From: JAJAZB01 sp964244295
GTDB taxonomy: Bacteria > Bacteroidota > Bacteroidia > Cytophagales > Spirosomataceae
Direction: 5' to 3'
Assembly: GCA_964244295.1 (NCBI GenBank)
Contig: CAXTIG010000045.1
Location: 1-57,610, forward strand
Length of the DNA: 57,610 nt
The notes beneath the pieces are model-generated. The model was not told the DNA's origin, ran no database searches, and worked only from the letters and a program-made list of their open reading frames with translations. Below, piece after piece: positions 57,116 through 57,610 of the stretch (positions are counted from its first letter, which is position 1; each line of letters opens with the position of its first letter). A program made the position numbers and the translations under genes.

Positions 57116-57240
57116 GGATAAGAATGTTTGCAAATCTGTTCTAGAGCGGCTTCGATTTTTGCCGGTAAGATGTCAGTATTCGCCTTAACGTAGTTACAGA
57201 TTACGTCGAACTGAAGATTACGAATGACTCAACAAAATTT

Positions 57241-57537
57241 TTACGTAATTTTAGAATCATTACGCTCCGAAGAATTATAATTTAGATGCAAATCAATCAA
57301 ATTGAAATTGTATTCATCGTCAAGATTGGGGGTGTGAAGTTCTAGAAAACTTTTTCTCAAAGCATCTGCAGTAATGTAATTATTTAAAAACATAAATGAA
57401 ATTATTCCAAACCTATAAGCATCTTCATTTTCAAATCCTTGATCAATAAATTTTTGAAACAAGGCTGCTGATTTTTTATAATTTCCCTTATGAAATAAAT
57501 ATACTGCTCTATTATAATTGTTTACAGATATTTTCAA
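57241..57537 (-). CDS. AT-rich TPR-like protein, start uncertain
   Basis: This 98-residue frame carries TPR-like helices (YNRAVYLFHKGNYKKSAALFQKFIDQGFENEDAYRFGIISFMFLNN). A TTG start at 57537 gives it. The frame stays open upstream for about 20 more codons, through a hydrophobic stretch (IFISLVATTLIIELIN), until a TAG, but without ATG, GTG or TTG, so the true start may be non-standard or altered. The low GC content differs from the chromosomal neighbours and suggests foreign origin. Function unknown. Confidence 0.5.
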   Translation of the reverse strand: MKISVNNYNRAVYLFHKGNYKKSAALFQKFIDQGFENEDAYRFGIISFMFLNNYITADALRKSFLELHTPNLDDEYNFNLIDLHLNYNSSERNDSKIT

Positions 57538-57610
57538 ATTAATTAACTCAATTATTAGAGTTGTTGCGACGAGCGAAATAAATATTAAATTTGGCTATGA
57601 ATTTTTCGAC

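Noticed and set aside
56897..57133. 78-codon minus-strand frame
   Set aside because: Partly readable as protein (AFYLIEEGSLRMKL) but it runs through a palindrome and has no family match that I know; left as gap content.
1..57610. CRISPR arrays
   Set aside because: The short tandem words have no unique spacers of constant length between repeats, so the heptad arrays are not CRISPR; no cas gene was seen.
1..57610. tRNA and rRNA genes
   Set aside because: No stretch showed the T-loop GGTTCRA with matching acceptor and anticodon stems, and no rRNA core sequence was recognised. This was by eye, not by tRNAscan.

Overview
This 57.6 kb window looks like a chromosomal segment of a GC-rich member of the Bacteroidota, most likely order Cytophagales (a Spirosomaceae-like relative). 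The evidence is the set of Bacteroidota-typical proteins (DUF5683, DUF3822 next to coaD, ribosomal protein THX, the bifunctional HisB, a YbiT-like ABC-F protein with a characteristic degenerate second half), promoters of the TAnnTTTG type, almost no Shine-Dalgarno sequences, and the gene order parA-parB-DUF5683-dapB-lepB. I see no rRNA, tRNA, CRISPR array, phage or complete insertion sequence.

Layout. 0-5 kb: a Gfo/Idh/MocA oxidoreductase, an aldo/keto reductase, an RlmI-like rRNA methyltransferase and an S1/P1-nuclease or phospholipase-C-like secreted protein. 5-13.5 kb: rpsT, radC, a small membrane protein, hisB, a DEAD-box RNA helicase, an O-methyltransferase-like protein, apaG, ung and lepB. 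13.6-18.2 kb: dapB, DUF5683, parB, parA and a radical SAM/SPASM protein. 18.5-33 kb: a single-domain response regulator, a di-haem peroxidase plus PhoX-like lipoprotein pair, dprA, a DnaJ-TPR membrane protein, an NmrA-like protein, pyrE, a Nudix hydrolase, a conserved hypothetical, coaD, DUF3822, alaS, a MerR regulator and THX. 33.4-35.5 kb: an S9 peptidase. 35.6-39.4 kb: an accessory island, all on the minus strand, with an AT-rich protein of unknown function and remnants of three toxin-antitoxin modules, one of them clearly a pseudogene. 39.6-46.6 kb: an ABC-F protein with a hairpin leader, an Rpn-like nuclease, a large PD40-amidohydrolase and a DinB-Nudix fusion. 46.8-55.4 kb: a co-directional response regulator / histidine kinase / small membrane protein / RND efflux pump cluster. 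55.5-57.6 kb: a degenerate 21-bp repeat, DUF4256, an NTF2-like protein and an AT-rich TPR-like fragment.

The most striking feature is not a gene. Between about 3.7 and 33.4 kb nearly every intergenic gap holds a fold-back element whose arms are tandem runs of a 7-bp (sometimes 8-bp) word. The word differs from locus to locus, but the two arms at one locus carry the same word in opposite orientation. These arrays touch or supply stop codons on both sides, sit in 5' leaders, and in two places appear to be read as protein. A second set of long, perfect, REP/BIME-like palindromes (22-39 bp arms) occupies other gaps. I know of no described system that matches the heptad arrays and rank them as the best candidate for something new.

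All calls come from reading the sequence and from family knowledge. No database search, folding or composition calculation was run.
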